Shown here: in pieces, positions 23,094-31,026 of the stretch | How positions within the stretch are numbered: position 1 is the stretch's first letter | How the letters are laid out: every line of letters starts with the position of its first letter | Assembly: GCF_900142575.1 (NCBI RefSeq) | Contig: NZ_FRBI01000019.1 | Coordinates: forward strand, 1-64,000 | DNA from: Actinacidiphila paucisporea | GTDB taxonomy: Bacteria > Actinomycetota > Actinomycetes > Streptomycetales > Streptomycetaceae | Length of the DNA: 64,000 nt | Direction: 5' to 3' | Made by a program: the position numbers and the translations under genes | Notes under the pieces: generated by a model | The model's database searches: none | Seen by the model: the letters and a program-made list of their open reading frames with translations, nothing else | Told to the model about the DNA's origin: nothing

Positions 23094-23822
23094 ATGCCTG
23101 ACCGCCCCACCGCCGCTGTGGTCTTCGACGCCCCCTTCACCGACCGCACCGCCTGGGCGGTCGGCCGCACCTCCGCCTATCCCGAGGACGGGCGGAATCC
23201 CGACGACAACAAGCTCGACGTGATCGGCCCGGCCTACGGGCCCACCGCCGACGGCGTCTTCACCGCCCGCCGCGCCCGCGGCGGTGACTGGCACACCGCG
23301 CTGGTCTCCACCGAGTACGCCCCCGGCGGCTTCGAGCTGCTGCCGGACGACGAGCTGACCGCGACCTGCGTCGTCCACGACGTCCAGGGCGCGTGGCCCG
23401 CGCTGTGGACATGGGGCCGCGACAGGGGCGGCGGGCGCCCGCAGCCCGGCCACGGCGAGGTCGACGCCTTCGAATACCACCCGACCCACCCCGGTCTGCT
23501 CGAACTGACCAACCACGTCCGCCCGGCTGCCCACTATGCCGAGGGCGCGGTCACCGCGGGCCGCCCGTTCGCGCTGCGGGTGGTCTTCGGCACCAGGAGC
23601 GTCGAGTGGTACGCCGACGGCCGGCTGCTCTACGCCGACCACCGGGGCGTCGGCGCGCACTGGCGTGCCTGGCCGATCGTCTGCATCAGCGTCGCCGCCG
23701 GGGGCTACGGCCATCTGCCGCCCGGCCCCGGCACCGACGAGCTGCACTGGCAGTGCACCTCCCTGACCGTGCGCCGCGTCCCCGCCGCCCGCCACGCAGC
23801 AGATGCGGATCACCCGGCATGA
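23094..23822 (+). CDS. GH16-like concanavalin-A-fold hydrolase, no signal peptide
   Basis: A 242-residue beta-sandwich-type protein. The segment WPALWTWGRD then GHGEVDAFEY contains E-V-D-A-F-E, which fits the ExDxxE catalytic signature of family 16 glucanases, and the end has the SVEWYADGRLLY and GGYGHLPPGPGTDELHWQ strands typical of the fold. There is no signal peptide or membrane segment from ATG 23094 (CAGGGAG lies 5 nt upstream), unusual for a polysaccharide hydrolase. It may act inside the cell or be a lectin-like relative. It follows the aldo/keto reductase gene by about 150 bp. Confidence 0.65.
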   Translation: MPDRPTAAVVFDAPFTDRTAWAVGRTSAYPEDGRNPDDNKLDVIGPAYGPTADGVFTARRARGGDWHTALVSTEYAPGGFELLPDDELTATCVVHDVQGAWPALWTWGRDRGGGRPQPGHGEVDAFEYHPTHPGLLELTNHVRPAAHYAEGAVTAGRPFALRVVFGTRSVEWYADGRLLYADHRGVGAHWRAWPIVCISVAAGGYGHLPPGPGTDELHWQCTSLTVRRVPAARHAADADHPA

Positions 23823-23943
23823 TCACGCGCGGACCGGGCAGGTGCAATGAGGACACCTCTGCGCAGGACATCCCTGCACGCCAGGGGTCCTCCCCCCACG
23901 AGCTCTCCCACGAGCATGAGCCACACGAATCGGAGTCGGTGCG

Positions 23944-24810
23944 ATGACCGGGCGGCAGCCGGCGCATGACGACCAGCGCGCGACATGCGCGGCCGACGGG
24001 ACGAAGACGTCCAGCGCGTCCAGCGGCGGTCAGGGCGCGAGCAGCGCCGACGACGTGGCGCGCGGCGCCCCCTGCTGGGTGAGCCTGACGACACGGGACC
24101 TGGCCGCCGCGGAGAAGTTCTACGGCAGCGTCCTGGGCTGGGAATTCCGCTCCACGACCCTCGGTGAGCGCTTCGCCGTCGCGGTGACCGACGGCCGCCC
24201 GCTCGCCACCATCGGCGCGGTCGCCGGCGACATGCAGGTCGCGGTCGGCTGGACACCCTTCTTCGCGGTCGCCCAGGCCGACGAGGCGACCGCCAGGATC
24301 CGCGAGCGCAGCGCCACCGTGGCGCTCGGCCCGGTGTCCTTCGCGTCGGGCCGCGCGGTGCTCGCCGCCGACCGGGACGGCGCGGTCTTCGGCGTCTGGG
24401 ACGGCCGGCTGCCCGGCGGCTGGCAGTCCTGGCACGACCGCGGCCCGGTCGTCGTCCGCCTGCGCACCAGGGACGCCTTCGAGGCGGCGATCTTCTACGG
24501 CGGCGTCCTGGAGTGGGCCGACGAGGACGACGCGTGCAGCGTCGCCTACGACTACGAGCATGCCGAGGTCGTCGTCCGCAACCGCGGCGAGGTGGTGGCC
24601 AGGATCTCCTCGGGCGCGATCGGGGCGGCACCCGACCCGACGATCCGCCCGCACTGGGCCGTCCATTTCGCGGTCGACGACGTGGCGGCGCGTGCGGAGG
24701 CCGCCCGAGCGCTCGGCGGCACGGTGGTCGGCACCGGCACGGGCCCGATCGGCCCCTGGGCCGACCTGCGGGACCCGGACGGCGGCCTTTTCACGGTGTT
24801 CTCCCGGTAG
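23944..24810 (+). CDS. VOC-family protein with two glyoxalase-like repeats
   Basis: A 288-residue protein. After a Ser/Ala-rich N-terminal stretch of about 40 residues come two VOC modules: one beginning PCWVSLTTRDLAAAEKFYGSVLGWEF and a second beginning VVVRLRTRDAFEAAIFYGGVLEWAD, ending HFAVDDVAARAEAARALGG and ADLRDPDGGLFTVFSR. The family covers dioxygenases, isomerases and antibiotic-binding proteins; the metal ligands here do not point to one activity. Confidence 0.85.
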   Translation: MTGRQPAHDDQRATCAADGTKTSSASSGGQGASSADDVARGAPCWVSLTTRDLAAAEKFYGSVLGWEFRSTTLGERFAVAVTDGRPLATIGAVAGDMQVAVGWTPFFAVAQADEATARIRERSATVALGPVSFASGRAVLAADRDGAVFGVWDGRLPGGWQSWHDRGPVVVRLRTRDAFEAAIFYGGVLEWADEDDACSVAYDYEHAEVVVRNRGEVVARISSGAIGAAPDPTIRPHWAVHFAVDDVAARAEAARALGGTVVGTGTGPIGPWADLRDPDGGLFTVFSR

Positions 24811-24888
24811 CCGCGTCCGGCGCGGCATCCGGGCCCCGATGGTGGAATGCGGACCGGCCTCGTGGCGTTGACGTCTCCGACAGCGAGA

Positions 24889-24906
24889 TGAAAACGATAA
24901 CGATGA
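24889..24906 (+). promoter_or_regulatory. Possible Zur-like site before the zinc-free ribosomal protein genes
   Basis: An AT-rich patch TGAAAACGATAACGATGA ends 17 bp before the L33 start in an otherwise very GC-rich region. The left half TGAAAAC matches a Zur half-site; the right half is poor. Cysteine-free L33 and L31 paralogs are classic Zur targets in Streptomyces, so the call rests mostly on context. Confidence 0.4.
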
Positions 24907-24923
24907 CGGAATGAGGTGGCCCC

Positions 24924-25088
24924 ATGGCCCGCAGTGAACTGCGCCCCGTCGTGAAGCTCCGCTCCACCGCCGGCACCGGTCACACCTACGTGACCCGCAA
25001 GAACCGGCGCAACGACCCGGACCGGCTGACGCTGCTCAAGTACGACCCCGTCGCCCGCCGGCACGTGCTCTTCCGCGAGGAGCGCTGA
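24924..25088 (+). CDS. rpmG: 50S ribosomal protein L33, zinc-independent paralog
   Basis: A 54-residue protein beginning MARSELRPVVKLRSTAGTG and containing YVTRKNRRNDPDRLTLLKYDP, clearly L33. It has no Cys, so it lacks the zinc ribbon and is the C-minus form made when zinc is scarce. The C-minus L31 gene follows after 69 bp. In Streptomyces such pairs are repressed by Zur and free zinc by replacing zinc-containing ribosomal proteins. Confidence 0.93.
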   Translation: MARSELRPVVKLRSTAGTGHTYVTRKNRRNDPDRLTLLKYDPVARRHVLFREER

Positions 25089-25157
25089 CCCGCGAGCCGT
25101 ACGGCTCGGCTGCCTGAGCCCGGCCGGCCCCGCACCCACCACCACGAAAGGACCTCC

Positions 25158-25409
25158 ATGAAGCACGGCATCCACCCCACGTCCCGCCCGGTGGTCTTCC
25201 GCGACAAGGCCGGCGACCTCGCCTTCCTGACCCGCTCCACCGCGACGACCGACCGCAGCGTGGTCTGGTCGGACGGCAACACCTACCCCGTCATCGACGT
25301 CGAGGTCTCCTCCGCCAGCCACCCCTTCTACACCGGCAGGGCCCGCGAGCTGGACACCGCCGGCCGCGTCGAGCGCTTCCGCCGCCGCTACGGCCGCAGC
25401 GCCGGCTGA
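25158..25409 (+). CDS. rpmE2: 50S ribosomal protein L31 type B, zinc-independent paralog
   Basis: An 83-residue type B L31: MKHGIHPTSRPVVFRDKAGD, then TVTS-like core, VIDVEVSSASHPFYTGRA and the basic C-terminus RVERFRRRYGR. It contains no Cys, so no zinc site. AAAGGA precedes the ATG. It is probably co-transcribed with rpmG and followed by a strong hairpin terminator. Confidence 0.93.
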   Translation: MKHGIHPTSRPVVFRDKAGDLAFLTRSTATTDRSVVWSDGNTYPVIDVEVSSASHPFYTGRARELDTAGRVERFRRRYGRSAG

Positions 25410-25426
25410 ACCCTCGCGCGTCCTCC

Positions 25427-25458
25427 GGGCCGCGCCCCCGCGCCAGGGGGCGCGGCCC
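25427..25458 (+). terminator. Perfect 13-bp hairpin after rpmE2
   Basis: Arms 25427-25439 and 25446-25458 are exact reverse complements with a 6-nt loop, starting 17 nt after the rpmE2 stop. Confidence 0.75.
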
Positions 25459-26024
25459 GTCACGTTTTCCGCCGCCTACCTCAGTGGGAGGCCGATCGGC
25501 GGCAGCGCCCCCGTTGAACGCGCAGGTGTCACCCGGCATGCCCCTCCCTCCATGCCGTGGCCCCTGGAGAGCCCGAGCGCCTCGGACGTCGAGGGCGACG
25601 CTGCTCCCGCTGCCCGCCGAGATGCCCGCCCCCTTCCACGACGAGTGGCTGTCGGCCTCCGCCGGTCCGGACCGCTGGGGGAGCGCGGCGCCCTGACGCG
25701 CCCGGCCTCCGGGCCGTCCCGCAGCGCGGCCCCCTGTCGCTTGATCGGGTGGTCATCGGCGGTGCGGCGGCGCTTTCGGCGCTGCCGCACCGGCGGGCGC
25801 GGGTAAGGTCGGCGGCCTGGAGAGTGTTTCCCGCAGCTGCGGTGGACAGTGCCTTCGACAAGCCCCATCCACCCACGCCGGGGGGCACTCTCCTGCTCCT
25901 TTCCCGAGGCGCGCTCCGCGCCGGATCAGCGCGGCGGCGGGGGGTGTGCGGACGACCCTCGCCCGCCGCAGCAAGGCGCCCGCAGCCGTCGCCGTACGCC
26001 CGTGGGGCGATTGCGGCGCGGCCC
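25459..26024. other. 566-bp stretch without a recognised gene
   Basis: Several frames are open in this GC-rich sequence but none gives a protein with recognisable motifs, a good start site and sensible length. A plus-strand frame ending at 25696 finishes with PAPFHDEWLSASAGPDRWG, which could be a degraded C-terminus, but I cannot name it. Confidence 0.5.
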
Positions 26025-26657
26025 TCAGCGCAGCCGGATGTGCCTCGCGCTCGTCCACGCCCGGCGCAGCCGGCCCCGCAGAGCGCTTTCGGCGTTCGGC
26101 GTCAGGCGCAGGCCCGCCGCGGCCGCGATACGGTCGGCGACCTCCGGGACCCCGAGCCGGTCGGTCCACACGTGCTCGGCGAACTCCGGTCGGGTCAGCC
26201 GCTCCAGGCACAGGTCGAGCTTGCGCATCGCGAAGCTCTCCCGCCGCAGTGGCGCGTCCTTTCCCGCCGCGAGCTGCACCAGATGGCCCAGGCCGCGCAC
26301 GCGCAGCCGCCTGATGACGGTCTGCCGCTCGGCGAGCAGCGCGAAGTGCCGTACGTCGTGCCCTCGGTCGCGCAGCCGCCCCACCGTCTCGCGGAAGTAG
26401 ACCGGCTCGACCACGGTCATCGGCACGATCACCGTGCCCGCGTAGCGGCTCGCGGCGAGGTCGAGCACCTCGTAGACGCCCTCCCGCCAGGCCCGGAGGT
26501 CCTGGAAGTCGCTGCGCAGGTCAGGCGGCAGCATACGGTGCAGGCCGAAGCCGACATGCTCCGGATCGCACACCACGCTCCCGGCCAGCCGCCGGGACAT
26601 CTCGTACGCGGTCGCCGTCTTGCCGCCCCCGAACGGCCCGTTGATCCACACCAGCAT
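26025..26657 (-). CDS. TmrB-like P-loop ATP-binding protein
   Basis: A 210-residue P-loop protein with MLVWINGPFGGGKTATAYEMSRRL (Walker A GPFGGGKT at residues 7-14) and the conserved DPEHVGFGLHRMLP segment of the TmrB family. TmrB of Bacillus binds tunicamycin; other members are small-molecule kinases of unknown substrate. Resistance is possible but unproven. An acetyltransferase gene lies 9 bp upstream on the same strand, so they may be co-transcribed. Confidence 0.82.
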   Translation of the reverse strand: MLVWINGPFGGGKTATAYEMSRRLAGSVVCDPEHVGFGLHRMLPPDLRSDFQDLRAWREGVYEVLDLAASRYAGTVIVPMTVVEPVYFRETVGRLRDRGHDVRHFALLAERQTVIRRLRVRGLGHLVQLAAGKDAPLRRESFAMRKLDLCLERLTRPEFAEHVWTDRLGVPEVADRIAAAAGLRLTPNAESALRGRLRRAWTSARHIRLR

Positions 26658-26666
26658 GCGCCGACC

Positions 26667-27176
26667 CTACGCGCCCGCCGGCGCCCTCCCCGCGGTGCCG
26701 TCCCAGGCGATCAGGTAGAAAGCCAGTTGCTCGGTCGTCGCGACCAGCCGCATCCCGGCCGCCGCCATCACCCGCTGGGAGGCGGTGTTGCCGATGTCGG
26801 TGTCGCCCGCGACGCTGCTGACGCCCTGTGCGCGGGCGACGTCCAGCAGCCCGCGCAGCGCCTCGGAGGCGTAGCCGCTGCCCCGCGCCGACGGCACGAG
26901 GCCGTAGCCGACGGTGACCCCGCCGTCCTCGTCCGGCGGCCCGTGGAAGTCCACCCCGCCGACGGTGGTCCCGTCCGCGCGCAGCCGTATCCCGTACGTA
27001 CCGAACGGCCGCGGATCACCGCCGCGCGCGCAGGTGCGCAGAAACCGCGTCACCGCCGACACGTCGCCTTCCGTGGGATAGCCGTCCGCCCAGCGCACCC
27101 CGTCACCCCGCCTGCCGTCCCGCACCCGCTCGGCCTCGGCGGCGCTCAGCGGGTGCAGCACCAGACGGGCCGTCAC
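26667..27176 (-). CDS. GNAT acetyltransferase (RimJ/RimL type)
   Basis: A 169-residue N-acetyltransferase. The acetyl-CoA motif is seen as VTVGYGLVPSARGSGYASEALRGLLDVA (Q/R-x-x-G-x-G/A), followed by SSVAGDTDIGNTASQRVMAAAGM, typical of the RimJ/RimL group. The substrate could be a protein N-terminus or a small amine. It lies between a TmrB-like gene and another GNAT gene, all leftward. Confidence 0.85.
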   Translation of the reverse strand: MTARLVLHPLSAAEAERVRDGRRGDGVRWADGYPTEGDVSAVTRFLRTCARGGDPRPFGTYGIRLRADGTTVGGVDFHGPPDEDGGVTVGYGLVPSARGSGYASEALRGLLDVARAQGVSSVAGDTDIGNTASQRVMAAAGMRLVATTEQLAFYLIAWDGTAGRAPAGA

Positions 27177-27243
27177 AAGATCGTCCGTCTCCCCGGCTTA
27201 TCACGCCCGCGACCACCGTGTGAGGCCTCGCCCCCTGACGGGC

Positions 27244-27732
27244 TCAGAGCGCGAGGTGCATGATGTGCAGCCCGACGTAGCCCAGCCGCGGGTGCCGGAA
27301 GCCCTCCGGCAGCGTGCCGATGACCTCGAAGCCGAGCGAGCGGTACAGCTTCACCGCGTGCGCGTTCGTCTCCACGACCGCGTTGAACTGCATCGCCCGG
27401 TAGCCCGCCGCCCGCGCCCAGTCCACCGAATAGGCGCACAGCGCGCGCCCCACGCCCTGCCCGGAGTGCGCCGGGTCGACCATGTAGCTGGCGCTCGCGA
27501 TGTGCGAGCCGTTGCCCATGTGGTTGCGGTTCATCTTCGCCGTCCCCAGGACCGTCCCACCCTCGTCCACGGCGACGACCGTGCGGAAGGGCGCGGGCAG
27601 CAGCCACCATTCCCTGCCCTGGTCCTCGGTCAGGTCCAGGGGATAGGTGAAGGTCTCGCCCTCGGCGACGATGCGGTGGAAGAACGGCCAGACGGCGGGC
27701 CAGTCCTCCGCGGTGGCTTCCCTGATCAACAT
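27244..27732 (-). CDS. GNAT acetyltransferase
   Basis: A 162-residue GNAT protein: MLIREATAEDWPAVWPFFHRIVAEGETF at the N-terminus, SASYMVDPAHSGQGVGRALCAYSVDWAR for the acetyl-CoA pyrophosphate loop, and ETNAHAVKLYRSLGFEVIGTLPEGF. The last segment is typical of phosphinothricin-type or generic small-molecule acetyltransferases. It is divergent from a methyltransferase gene. Confidence 0.87.
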   Translation of the reverse strand: MLIREATAEDWPAVWPFFHRIVAEGETFTYPLDLTEDQGREWWLLPAPFRTVVAVDEGGTVLGTAKMNRNHMGNGSHIASASYMVDPAHSGQGVGRALCAYSVDWARAAGYRAMQFNAVVETNAHAVKLYRSLGFEVIGTLPEGFRHPRLGYVGLHIMHLAL

Positions 27733-27856
27733 GCGCCCAGCATGTCCCGACCCCCGTGCGGGATTCCACCGCGTTTCGCGCGGTGCGGACCGTCCGCCGT
27801 CGAGGCGCGGCGAAAAGCGGATGCGCGGCGGGACGCTTCCTTGGCAGGCTGCGCCG

Positions 27857-28603
27857 GTGAACCGTGAACAGCTTTCCGCGATCGCCCACGCCCACCACCC
27901 GATCAAAGCGCCGCTCGACGACGAGTCGGTGCGCCTCCTGCTCGACAAGAGCCTCCCACGCGGCGACGAGCGGATGCTCGATCTCGGCTGCGGGACGGGT
28001 GAATGGCTGCTGCGCGCGCTGGCCACGAGGCCCGGGGTGCACGCCGAGGGGGTGGACGTCTCCGCGGAGGCGCTGGCGCAGGCCGGCGAGGCGGCGAGCA
28101 GCCGCGGTCTTCGGGAGCGGCTGGTGCTGCACGACCAGGACGCGGCGGAATTCGCGTCACCTGAGCCCTTCGACCTGGTGCTCAGCGTCGGGGCCGCACA
28201 CGCCTTCGGCGGTCTGCTGCCCACCCTCGCGGCGGCCCGCAAGCACCTCGCCCCCGGCGGCCGCGTCCTGGTCGGCGACGGGTTCTGGGAGTGTACGCCG
28301 ACGCCCGAGGCGATCGAGATACTCGGCGACTTCGACGATCTGGCCACCACGGTGGACCGCGTCGCCGCCGAGGGATGGACGCCGGTCCACGGGCACGTCA
28401 GCACCCGCCAGGAGCTGGACGCCTACGAATGGGCCTGCTGGGGCGACCTGGCCGGCTGGGCGCTCGACCACCCCGACGACCCGGACGCGGCCGAGGCACT
28501 GGCAACCGCCGACACCCGCCGCGCCGAGTGGCTGCACGGCTACCGCGACACCTTCGGCTTCGTCACCCTGGTGCTGCGCCGGAGTGCCCATGACCGGACC
28601 TAG
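27857..28603 (+). CDS. Class I SAM-dependent methyltransferase
   Basis: A 248-residue methyltransferase. MLDLGCGTGEWLLRALATRPGVHAEGVDVS is motif I plus the acidic strand-2 end, LVLHDQDAAEFAS the adenine loop, and FDLVLSVGAAHAFGGLLPTLAAARKHLAPGGRVLVGDGFWE covers motifs II and III. GTG 27857 is the start. A GNAT gene overlaps its 3' end by 14 bp, so the two are co-expressed. Confidence 0.87.
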   Translation: MNREQLSAIAHAHHPIKAPLDDESVRLLLDKSLPRGDERMLDLGCGTGEWLLRALATRPGVHAEGVDVSAEALAQAGEAASSRGLRERLVLHDQDAAEFASPEPFDLVLSVGAAHAFGGLLPTLAAARKHLAPGGRVLVGDGFWECTPTPEAIEILGDFDDLATTVDRVAAEGWTPVHGHVSTRQELDAYEWACWGDLAGWALDHPDDPDAAEALATADTRRAEWLHGYRDTFGFVTLVLRRSAHDRT

Positions 28604-29144
28604 GCTCTCGGGGGTGAACGACACGGCACACGGCATACGGATCAGGCCCGGCGGCCCTGCCGACGTCACGGCCACCCTGGACATGCTCGACGGCGCGATC
28701 GTCTGGATGAACGCGCGCGGCAATACCGAGCAGTGGGGTACGACACCGTATTCGCGCAAGCCGGGCGGGGTCGAGCGGGTCGAGCGGTACCTGACCGAGA
28801 ACGCCCCCTTCGTCGCGGAGTTGGACGGCGCCCCGGCCGGCACCCTGGTGCTGGACTCCGAGCCCAGCCCGCAGATGCCCATCGCGCCCGCCGCCGAACC
28901 GGAGCTGTACGTACGGCTGCTGGTGACCGACCGGCGGCACGCCGGGCGGGGCGTCGGGGCGGCGCTGCTCGCCCACGCGGTCGAGGAGACCCGGCGGGCG
29001 GGCGTGGAGCTGCTGCGGGTGGACTGCTGGGCCGGCGGCGGGGGAGAACTCGTCGCCTTCTACGAGCGCAACGGCTTCACCCCCACCGACCGCTTCCTGT
29101 CCGGCACCTGGCCGGGACAGGTGCTCGCCCGGCGGGTCGGCTGA
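28590..29144 (+). CDS. GNAT acetyltransferase
   Basis: A 184-residue GNAT protein: LYVRLLVTDRRHAGRGVGAALLAHAVEETRRAGVELLRVDCWAG is the acetyl-CoA-binding core, followed by LVAFYERNGFTPTDRFL. ATG 28590 lies inside the end of the methyltransferase gene and has GGAG 5 nt upstream; a GTG at 28614 is a weaker alternative. Substrate unknown. Confidence 0.85.
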   Translation: MTGPRLSGVNDTAHGIRIRPGGPADVTATLDMLDGAIVWMNARGNTEQWGTTPYSRKPGGVERVERYLTENAPFVAELDGAPAGTLVLDSEPSPQMPIAPAAEPELYVRLLVTDRRHAGRGVGAALLAHAVEETRRAGVELLRVDCWAGGGGELVAFYERNGFTPTDRFLSGTWPGQVLARRVG

Positions 29145-29165
29145 CCGCCCGGGGCGGGCCGCCGC

Positions 29166-30077
29166 TCATCCGACCCGCAGCACGACCTTGCCGCGGGTGT
29201 GGCCCGTCCCGACGTGGCGGTGGGCGGCGGCGACCTGGTCGAGCGGGTAGCCGGTGACACTGGGCAGGACGACGGCGCCGGTGCCGCACCACTCGGCCAG
29301 TTGACGCAGCCCCGGTGTCGTACGCCCGCCGACGCGCAGGAACCCGTGCGTCTCGGCGGCCGCGGCGTCGATGGTCGTGCCGATACGGTGCCGGTCGGCG
29401 ACCAGCGCCAGCGACACCGCCGTGGCGTCGCCGCCGACCGCGTCGAGGGCCGCGTCGACGCCGCCGGGCGCGAGCGCGCGCACCCGGTCGACCAGGCCGG
29501 GGCCGTACGCCACCGGGACGGCGCCCAGCGAGCGCAGGTAGTCGTGGTTGCCCTCGCTCGCCGTGCCGATGACCGTGGCGCCCCGCAGCCGGGCGATCTG
29601 CACCGCGACCGTTCCGACCCCGCCCGCGGCGGCGTGCACGAGCAGCGTCTCGCCGTCCCCGACACCGCCGATCTGCTCCAGCGCGGTGTACGCGGTCTGC
29701 CCGACGGCCGGCAGCCCGCCGGCGGCGTCCCAGCTCAACGACGCGGGTTTGGCGACGACGTCCGCGGCCTCGATGACCACCAGATCGGCGTAACACTGCC
29801 CGGTGGCGGAGCCGAGGACGTCGTCGCCGACCGCGAAGTCCCGCACCCCGTCGCCGACCTGGTCGACGGTGCCCGCGTACTCGTTGCCCAGGCGCAGCGG
29901 GAACCGTGCCCGCGCGACGGCGGCGAAGAACCCCTCCCGCTGCTTGACGTCGACCGGATTGACGCCGGCGCTGCGCACCCGCACCCGCACCTGCCCGGCC
30001 CCCGCGACGGGCTCGGCCACCTCAACGACCCGAAGCACCTCGGGGCCGCCGTACTCGTCGATCACCACAGCACGCAT
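29166..30077 (-). CDS. NADP-dependent quinone-oxidoreductase-like protein
   Basis: A 303-residue zinc-free MDR protein: MRAVVIDEYGGPEVLRVVEV, VRSAGVNPVDVKQREG, RLGNEYAGTVDQVG and the Rossmann motif LLVHAAAGGVGTVAVQIARLRGATVIGTAS. It is a second copy of the fold in this window, distantly similar to the gene at 15682. It converges with the GNAT gene with 21 bp between stops. Reduction of quinones or enones is likely. Confidence 0.88.
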   Translation of the reverse strand: MRAVVIDEYGGPEVLRVVEVAEPVAGAGQVRVRVRSAGVNPVDVKQREGFFAAVARARFPLRLGNEYAGTVDQVGDGVRDFAVGDDVLGSATGQCYADLVVIEAADVVAKPASLSWDAAGGLPAVGQTAYTALEQIGGVGDGETLLVHAAAGGVGTVAVQIARLRGATVIGTASEGNHDYLRSLGAVPVAYGPGLVDRVRALAPGGVDAALDAVGGDATAVSLALVADRHRIGTTIDAAAAETHGFLRVGGRTTPGLRQLAEWCGTGAVVLPSVTGYPLDQVAAAHRHVGTGHTRGKVVLRVG

Positions 30078-30223
30078 ACGCGGAGATTCCTCACGTCCGA
30101 AAGCAATACACCGCCGTCGGCGGCATGATCGCCTAATGCGCCGCCCGCAGCGGGTATTCCCGACCGGCGGCGTTGGAGGGCGTCAGCTTCCCATTCGTCC
30201 GAAACGGCGTGGCGCTCTCCGGT

Positions 30224-30757
30224 TCACAGATCCTGTGTCCAGACTCCGACGGGGTGGTCGTCGGGCCGCAGGTCCAGTCGGGGTTGGCGGTCAAGAAGGT
30301 CTTCCCCACCGGGCTGCCATGGGTAGGCTCCGGCGCGGTTGGGCCAGACGACCTGCAGGAAGGGGAAGGGTGGCTTGCGGTAATAGCCGACCGCGGTGCC
30401 GAAGAACGCTTCGTACCAGCGGTAGTCGACGGGTTTGAGGACGACGGGGACGCTTGCGACGTCGTGCCGTTCCCGATCGGCGTCCAGGGATTGCCCTTCG
30501 ACGGCTCGCTGACTCAGGTCGTTGAGGATCGTCTGCATCGAGCGGACGTCCAAGCCGAACATCGCGACTTCGGGCATCCTGTGCTGGTGCCACAAGCCGA
30601 TGGTGTAGGCCCAGCCGGGTCCCTTGCCGTCTGCGGGGATGCCGGTGACCTGCCAGCCGTGCTGACCGATGATGTCGACGGTCGACTGAGTGCGAGGATC
30701 CAGCGCGTCTATGTCCTGGCAGACGACGCAGTGGCAGGAATCGTGACCAGTGGGCAT
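30224..30757 (-). CDS. DUF4262-family protein
   Basis: A 177-residue protein with an N-terminal CHCVVC cluster (residues 8-13) and the DUF4262 core: GWQVTGIPADGKGPGWAYTIGLWHQHRMPEVAMFGLD, then RWYEAFFGTAVGYYRKPPFPFLQVVWPNRAGAYPWQPG. Function is unknown. GC content is lower here than in most of the window, as in the adjoining kinase gene. Confidence 0.85.
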   Translation of the reverse strand: MPTGHDSCHCVVCQDIDALDPRTQSTVDIIGQHGWQVTGIPADGKGPGWAYTIGLWHQHRMPEVAMFGLDVRSMQTILNDLSQRAVEGQSLDADRERHDVASVPVVLKPVDYRWYEAFFGTAVGYYRKPPFPFLQVVWPNRAGAYPWQPGGEDLLDRQPRLDLRPDDHPVGVWTQDL

Positions 30758-30807
30758 GGCCGCGAGGTTACGGGAACGGTTGGGCCGCAGGCTCGGCGGC
30801 TTGCGAT

Positions 30808-31026
30808 GTGACCGACACCGATGTCCGGCAGTTTCCGACTGCTCTCGCCGCCGCTCTTGCGGAGCCCCTTGACTACAACGACGGCGCGGGAGTCGACTTC
30901 GAGCCCTTTCCGGCTTCCTTGGCCGCCCAGGACACCACCGACTGGCTGCGAGCCTGGACCGGCAACCGGCCGATGGCTTCGGCCCCAGGGAAGCTGCCGC
31001 GACACGATCATGCAGCCTCGGCTCAT
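30808..31026 (+). pseudogene. SMI1/KNR4-like (SUKH) protein, truncated
   Basis: From GTG 30808 the frame reads QFPTALAAALAEPLDYNDGAGVDFEPF and TTDWLRAWTGN, the N-terminal segment of a common Streptomyces SMI1/KNR4-like family. Similarity ends near 30970; the frame then continues as unrelated sequence and runs antisense into the kinase gene to a stop at 31155. The 3' part of the gene is missing. SUKH proteins are often immunity proteins, so this may be a relic of a toxin-immunity locus; that is inference from family knowledge. Confidence 0.55.

Noticed and set aside
25459..26024. A small gene ending PDRWG near 25696
   Set aside because: There is no ribosome-binding site, no recognisable motif, and other frames are equally open.
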